Assembly (NCBI GenBank): GCA_965112735.1
Contig: OZ218961.1
Span: 2,728,001 to 2,792,000 of the forward strand
Length of the DNA stretch: 64,000 nt
Reading direction: 5' to 3'
From: Phaeosaccion multiseriatum
Taxonomy: Eukaryota > Ochrophyta, other classes
This document shows positions 58,313-64,000 of the stretch, piece by piece (positions within the stretch are counted from its first letter, which is position 1; every line of letters starts with the position of its first letter). The notes beneath the pieces are model-generated. The model saw nothing but the letters and a program-made list of their open reading frames with translations. It was not told the DNA's origin and made no database searches. The translations under genes and the position numbers were made by a program.

Positions 58313-58790
58313 GACCCGTCACTGTCGCTGCCGGCTTCCAAACGACGTTTGTTATCCGTTTCAATGTTTGTGGAGCGGGTCGTATGCGAGTACCGGTGGT
58401 TGTCGTCTCGAGTATGGAGCGGCAGTGGAGGCCGCGTACTTGTCCTGCTCGCTGGGCCTTGTTGTTGGCGGCGATGCAGGCGGTGCCGGCGTGTTCCGCG
58501 TCGGAGATGGCGGAGTCCAGATCCTCGTTGATCCGTCGGGTTTGCGAGTGATGCGTTTTCTTGGCCGCCTTTTGATGCGACTCGCACTCGATGATGCGAT
58601 GTGCTGTCTTGATGGTGGTGACGGTTGCCGCCAGTGCGTGGGCCTCGCCGTGGTAAGGAGCGCCGACTTCAATGGATGACGCAGAAGTCGATGATTCTAA
58701 AGGCTCATAACCTGAAGATGATGCCCGTTCTCCGTCGCTGGATGTAGATGATGCGAAGGAGAGGTAGGCAGATAGAAGTGGTGTGCGTAT
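58278..58790 (-). CDS. Probable terminal exon(s) of an unidentified minus-strand gene
   Basis: A frame without any Met stays open from about 58790 to a TAG at 58278 and looks protein-like: SIEVGAPYHGEAHALAATVT, TIKTAHRIIECESHQKAAKK and NEDLDSAISDAEHAGTACIA, preceded by a Ser-rich stretch. Another frame ends convincingly in RRLEAGSDSDGSDSG and a stop (58300), so an intron between them is possible. A good donor (GAG|GTAAGG) at about 58982 marks a likely upstream exon (58983-59150) on the same strand. I recognise no family. Confidence 0.35.
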   Translation of the reverse strand: MRTPLLSAYLSFASSTSSDGERASSSGYEPLESSTSASSIEVGAPYHGEAHALAATVTTIKTAHRIIECESHQKAAKKTHHSQTRRINEDLDSAISDAEHAGTACIAANNKAQRAGQVRGLHCRSILETTTTGTRIRPAPQTLKRITNVVWKPAATVTGRTRADRYHRYR

Positions 58791-59768
58791 GCGTCAGTCA
58801 GCAGTCGTACAAGACTGGCAAGGACTGGGGCAATACGAAGCGGCAGCGGTCAGTTGACAGCGTGCAGGAATGGGGAGCTTGAGGCTCGTGAGACGCCAGT
58901 GGCCGTAGCGAATGACAAACAGAGAGCAAGCAATGGAGCAGCCAGGAGAGGGAAGGGCGACACTCGAGAGTGCAACCTTACCTCGGTGCGGAGAGATATC
59001 TTGTCTTGTCTTGTCTGGTTGTGAGCACTAGTCGTGCCCCTAGTCCCCGAGGGGGGAAGATGAGCGTGGCATGATCGACTGCAAGTTGCAGGCCATGTCA
59101 TCACAGTGTGGGCGCAGAAGGCGCGTCCACAGAACATAAGACTAATATACCATACTCTCTCACACACACACACACCCCTACGCATACCTGTTTAGGGTCA
59201 TTCTGTCGGAACCCTGTAGTTCACAGTTGGCTTGGTTCTTCCAACACGGAAGAGGGGGGGAATGGAGCGAGTTGAGGAGGGCGCTGGAGCGATGGGTGCG
59301 ATGTGTCCGCGCGTCTGGGCTGAGCGAGGCAAGTGGGTGCACAAGTCTTGGCGCTATCAGTTCGTCAGCCCTGTTGAGGACCTAGCAGTGCACCAGAGGA
59401 CAAAATCGGTGAAATATACCATTGGAGCAGTAGCTATGTACAGTGAGGAAGAGGGACGGAGGCGGAGAAAGAGAGATTCCCATTGGTCCTCAACACGTTC
59501 TAATTTATTAGAATAAAATTAAAATAAAAAGAAGGGAAAATAGGCGTTGCTGCCGCGGGTGGGTGGGTGGGCGCTGACCAGTCAGCAAGCAGAGTGTCGA
59601 GGCCGTCACGGTGCGTGAATAGGGACATCGACATCGCGATGTCGACACACACCATCGGCTCTGAAAAGCCCTTCCTGAAAACCAAAAGCGCCCCTCCCTG
59701 TGTAAGACCCACGGCCACAGCTTTGCTTTCGCTCAGCTCAGCTCAGCTCAGCTTAGCTTAGCTTAAGC
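58791..59768. other. Mostly non-coding region left of the superoxide dismutase gene
   Basis: It contains the possible upstream exon mentioned for the preceding minus-strand gene, a short CA run (59161-59175), an A/T-rich patch (59500-59540), an 18-bp perfect palindrome TCGACATCGCGATGTCGA (59628-59645) and seven or so GCTCA/GCTTA pentamers (about 59733-59766) ending at the SOD stop codon. A 94-codon plus-strand frame at 59232-59516 shows no recognisable features. Confidence 0.45.
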
Positions 59769-62700
59769 TCAGCCCTCCAGGGGCACTCCCTCTCCCTTCA
59801 TGCCGTACTTGTCGAAGTACTCGGAAACCTTGTCCCAGTTCACCACACTCCAGAAGGCGGCGATGTACTCGGGGCGGCGGTTCTATGGCGGTTACACAAT
59901 ACAGGGTATCAGGGGGGGGAGGGGGGGGGCGGAGGCTTGTATTAGGGAAAAGGGGTTCAGTTCCACGTCTACAGTACGGGGGCGTGGGCGGGTCTGGGCG
60001 ATGAATTAATTCACGCATCACACACACACACTCACGCGCTCACACACTCGTGCACTCACGCACTCACGCACCCACAAGCTGACTTACTTGGTATTTGAGG
60101 TAGTAGGCGTGCTGATGATGTATCGGCATGCCATGGAGGGCGAGGCAAGGAAGGAGGCAAGGCGGGAAAAGGGGGGTGGAAGGGCAAGGCCGAGGGAAGA
60201 GCGTGGGGTGTGTGTGTGGGGGGGGGGGGGGGAGGAACGGAAGCGAGAGGTGAGTAGTCTTCGTTGTTGGGGTGAGTCTTTCGTCATACCCATCCAGTGC
60301 CATCCACAAGCGCAGGTATGATGGTGCCGAACAATCCAACCACTTGAACCCAACTATGACCCGTGTCTTGCTGTTGCTGAGGTCCCATCACTGCCCTTCC
60401 CTTGGCCATTGACATTATAAAGCACTCAGCCCTCTGCACTCAGCCCTCTACACTCAGCGCCCCGAGCAAAAGGCCGTTAGCCTAATATATGGCAGCATAT
60501 GGCTTAACTTACCTCCCACACGTCCTTTGTTGATCACATCAAAATCACACGGCAAAAGGGGGGGGGGTGCAGGAATTGGCAGGAATTTGGGGGGCGGGTT
60601 AGTCCGAGGTCAGAGGGTAAGAAAGAGAGGGAAAGGGAAGGGAAGGGGGAGCACCGGAAGGAAGAAACACCACGGACGCCGCACGTAAGCACAGAAAGGT
60701 AGAGGGACGAGGGAGGGAGGGAGGGAGGGAGGGAGGGAGGGAGGGAGGGAGGGAGGGAGGGAGGGAGGGAGGAAGGGAGGGAGGTGGGTAGCAATGCACT
60801 AGCAGCTCACGAACTAACTCTGGTAGCCTGTTCTTTTCTCCTTCTCTTCTCTCCTCTCTTCTTACCAGGCCCAGGATAGGGATCATGGCGGTGCAGCCCT
60901 GTCCGTCCATCAGCGGGTTGTCCTGTGGGGGGGAGGGGAGAGGGGGGGGGAATACGGGGTGAGGAAGTGTGTGTATGAGAGAGAGAGAGTGTGTGTGTGA
61001 GAGAGAGAGAGAGAGTGGTGTGTGTGTGTGTGTGTGTGTGTGCGTGCGTGCGGAAAGGTCCCTACCCGACCCCACCCTACCCACAAACCTGGTTGGGGGT
61101 GGAGGTGATCTCCAGCTTTCCGTCCTTGACGCCCAGCCTGAGCAGACAGACCAGCGAGAGACATCGAACGAGGACAGAGGACACCACGAAGGACCAAAGG
61201 GGGAAGGGAGAGGAAGAAGGAGAACAACACACCGGCCCAAAGCACAATGCAAACACACGCACACAACGAGGAGACGCTTCAGTTGACTGTCGGCACTCGA
61301 GCGAGGAGGGGGGGGAGTCTTTACATGCCCAGAGCCTACCTCTCCCTCCCTCTCCCTCCCTCCCCCTCCCCCTCTTCCCCGTTTCAGCCGTTACAAAAAA
61401 ACACATGTAACGTACCATGCCCACCCGGAGCCGAACACTCCGGCGGCGGTGGCACCGAACTTCTCCTTCATGGCGTCAGTGGAGCCGAAGGCGGCGTCGA
61501 TGGCCTTCTGCAAGGAGGCAGAGGGCTTTCCGCTCTTGGCCACAGGGGCGAGTGTCTGCCAGAAGAGGCAGTGGTTGTAGTGCCCTGGGGTGGATGGGTG
61601 GGTGGGTGGGTGAGTGGGTGGGTAGGTGGCAGGTAAGTAGATAAGATGTAGGTAGAGGGGTGGATAGATAGATGGGAGGGTAGGTAGACAGAGGATTCTT
61701 GTACGTTTAGTATCGCCTAGCAGGGGGGGCGTCGGAGGAGGGGAGGGGTGCGAGGAACGCACAGAAAAAAACTGACAAGGGGCTGTGGAAAGTCCGCCAC
61801 AGTCTACCTCCCTGTGGATGCATACGGAGGGAACGGAAAGAGCTTTACCCTTGCCTCTTGATGGACAAACGTGAAGCCTCGCAGATGCCTCCTTGCCCCC
61901 CTCCCCTCCTTTGCTTACCTCCGACGGCGTTCTTGTTGCCGTTCTTGATAGCGTCCTTCTGCAGCTCGAGGATGGGCACAGCGTCCTTGCCAGCGATGTA
62001 CTACGGATGGACGGATGGCAGTAGATGGATGGATGAACGGATGGCAATGGACGGATGGATAGAGAGAGAGTTGAGGGTTGTGCTCAGGGTATCAAAGCTC
62101 AGAGGCCGCAAGGAGAAGGGCATGCAGAAGTGGGCAAACGGATGGCACCAGATGGATGGATGAACGGATGGCAATGGATGGATGAAGAGAGGGCCAGAGA
62201 GAGAGAGTTGGAAGAAGTGGGCCATCCCACCACCGGCAAACGGATGCTCGAGCAAGTGACGTGCAAGCAGCAAACGCAAGCACAAACGCAAGCAGCAGCA
62301 GAAGGGAGGAGCCCTATATATATAGTGAGACCCGCGACCCATTGCGTTGATGTGTCACTGGAAGTGATGGAAGTGATATACCTTGTTGCTGTTGGCCACG
62401 TATGCGGCGTGATGCTTATCGTGGTGGAACTTCATGGTGGCAGCGTCAATGGCGGGCTCGAGCGCCTGTGACGGACAGGCATGCACACACACATACACAC
62501 ACATACACACATAAAGAGAGAGAGCAAAGCACACACATATACACACACACGGGGAGGGTGCGGAGGGGAGGGGACGCTAAGATAACAACGGGGAGAGGAA
62601 GGAAGAGAGGAGGGCAGGAAAGACATAAGAGTGGCTCTTCGTGGCGCCAAGAGAGTACTCACGTCGTATCCGTAGGGAAGGTCGGGTACGAAGTAGGGTC

Positions 62701-63572
62701 CGTCAGCGTAAGCGGGGGCGGCAGTTGCCAGCACACCGCCGAAAGCAATGCCTGTCCCAAGTTCAATCAGAGAAGGGAGGACGGAGGGGGGGAGGGAGGG
62801 AGATAGTAAGAGGTGGGACACCAGAGTTGAGTTTGTGGGCTGAAATGAGCGGACATGGACATGCCCTGAGAGGTTCCTTGACGGATATCGAATGCACGTA
62901 CGCCAATCCCGCTGTACGACACTTGCCCTTCGATTCTCAACACCACCCCCCTTCAACATCAACAGACTACAAGGAGTGAATGCCTCTGCCTTCCGGCTTC
63001 TCTACACCCAGATCCAACAGCGCTGGACCAGTAGCAGCACATGTACTCACCAGAGGCGAGAACTCCGGCTCCGGCGGTGGTGAGGGCCTCCCTGCGAGAC
63101 ATGCCCTCGTTCTTGGTGCCCGTGGTCATCTTCATGGTCGTCGTGGCGACGGAGGGCATGAAGGCAAAGGCAGAAGCTGTGCAAGATGTGAGGAGTGCAG
63201 TAGCAGGCAGAAAGAAGAGGGGGGGGGGGGTTGCGATGAGCAGGCATGCGGCAACTAGAAAGGAGGAGAAGGCGAAGATGCGAAAAAGGAAGGACCAGCG
63301 GATCAAATGCTATGCAATGCGCAGAGAGACATCTCATGGCGCGATTGCTGACCTCAAGCATCTGCATCCTCTGCTCATTTCAGCGCTATCCCTCCCCCAC
63401 ACTGCCACGCTCTACTTATACGGGAAGGGAGAGAGCTGGAGGAGAGGGAAGGAAGATGAGTCAAATGTGTCAATTCGCTTTCCCCCGCTTTTCAGCAAAA
63501 CCCCGGAGAAGCAGGCAACAGGCACCTACCCGAGCTTCCCGCCAGAGCGAGGAGGATAGCGGACGTCTTCAT
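59769..63572 (-). CDS. Mn/Fe superoxide dismutase with plastid and thylakoid targeting, 11 exons, 282 aa
   Basis: The exons are 63572-63530, 63176-63051, 62751-62663, 62465-62382, 62000-61919, 61584-61416, 61137-61089, 60922-60866, 60524-60513, 60111-60088 and 59882-59769; the phases agree and sum to 283 codons. The presequence has three parts: a signal peptide ([14 protein letters not shown]), an ASAFAF-type transit motif, then a twin-arginine signal ([17 protein letters not shown], then [10 protein letters not shown]) with an AxA cleavage site. The mature enzyme has all metal ligands: His in KFHHDKHH, His in YNHCLFW, and Asp and His in [20 protein letters not shown] and YQNRRPEY are family hallmarks and lean to the Mn type. 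It converts superoxide to peroxide and oxygen, here probably in the thylakoid lumen. The ATG at 63572 was chosen because the signal peptide starts there; an upstream in-frame start is less likely. Confidence 0.92.
60708..60785 (+). repeat. (GGGA)n repeat in the SOD intron next to the microexon
   Basis: A nearly pure GGGA run (CCCT on the coding strand) lies in the intron between exon 8 (60922-60866) and the 12-nt exon 9 (60524-60513). Another intron, at 61575-61690, carries GGGT/GGAT-type repeats, and the intron at 62001-62381 has GGATGGAT-type repeats. Confidence 0.9.
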
Positions 63573-64000
63573 GGTATATCTCTCTTGTGTTAAACAATCC
63601 TTCGTCTTCTCTCTTTCGTCTCCGGGAGCAAAGATACTGGTACCCAATTTATGTGCCTCCCCCCCCAAGTGCATTGACCATAAGTCAACGATACACTCAC
63701 CGCCGCATCAACTAGGGCAGAAGGGGCACCTTTCCTCCCCTGACTGACGACGAGGCCTGTCGGCGAGTAGAATAAGGTACTAATCCGTATGAAGATGGGG
63801 AAAATAAAGAAACGCGCGACGTAAGGTACCGGAAGCTTCCGGAATGGCGGAGAAGGCCGAAGCAAGCAATGCAAAAACATCACCGGAAAGGCTCCAAGAG
63901 GAAGGGAGCGCTCCTGCGGAGGGAGAACCACTCTCGAGGAGCCAGCTTGCCCAGAAGGTGACAGGGTGTTCCCGCCAGAGAGTGACCACAGTAGTCTCTG
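63573..64000. other. 5' flank of the SOD gene
   Basis: No TATA box or gene that I can support. Minus-strand frames here (for example 63780-63989) show no recognisable domain. The SOD promoter should lie in this interval. Confidence 0.4.

Noticed and set aside
59232-59516. Plus-strand 94-codon frame left of the SOD gene
   Set aside because: No domain, no neighbour support and basic low-complexity composition; chance is the simpler reading.

Overview
The window is nuclear DNA of a eukaryote, most likely a photosynthetic stramenopile (heterokont) alga. The genes are split by short GT-AG introns, mostly about 90-400 bp. GGA and GAG triplet repeats are abundant. The superoxide dismutase at the right end starts with a signal peptide, then an ASAFAF-type plastid motif, then a twin-arginine thylakoid signal, which is the layout of a secondary (red-lineage) plastid. 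I do not assign a genus.

Left third (1-19250): three near-identical copies (A 1-5534, B 5535-10780, C 14691-19249) of a roughly 5 kb unit. Each carries a ten-exon gene for a surface-type von Willebrand factor A (alpha2delta-like) protein. The ectodomains are nearly identical, but the transmembrane segments do not resemble each other. Units A and B end in an antisense fragment of the EF-hand tail of the giant gene 40-50 kb away. Between B and C lie a secreted NTR(TIMP-like)-Kazal protein gene (minus strand) and a ubiquitin-like/RING gene (plus strand) whose frame appears broken in several places.

Middle: 19399-24630 (minus) is a five-exon gene for a 1392-residue helical-repeat protein of the OPR/FAST-kinase-like type, probably an organellar RNA-binding factor. 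From about 25.3 to 58.0 kb (plus) a chain of exons, phase-compatible at every junction but one, reads as a single giant gene of roughly 9,900 codons. In order it has a C2 domain, 26 tandem Tudor-like modules, EF-hands, four PUB domains, more EF-hands, WD40-like blades, a pseudokinase with a split C-lobe, armadillo-like helices and C-terminal EF-hands, joined by long poly-glycine runs. It could be a calcium-responsive scaffold; that is inference.

Right end: a palindromic hairpin (58252-58312) separates the giant gene from a poorly resolved minus-strand exon. A complete eleven-exon Mn/Fe superoxide dismutase gene follows (59769-63572, minus), with 12-nt and 24-nt microexons.

All exon structures were assembled by eye from splice signals, phase and family conservation. 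Transcript reads would be the decisive check.
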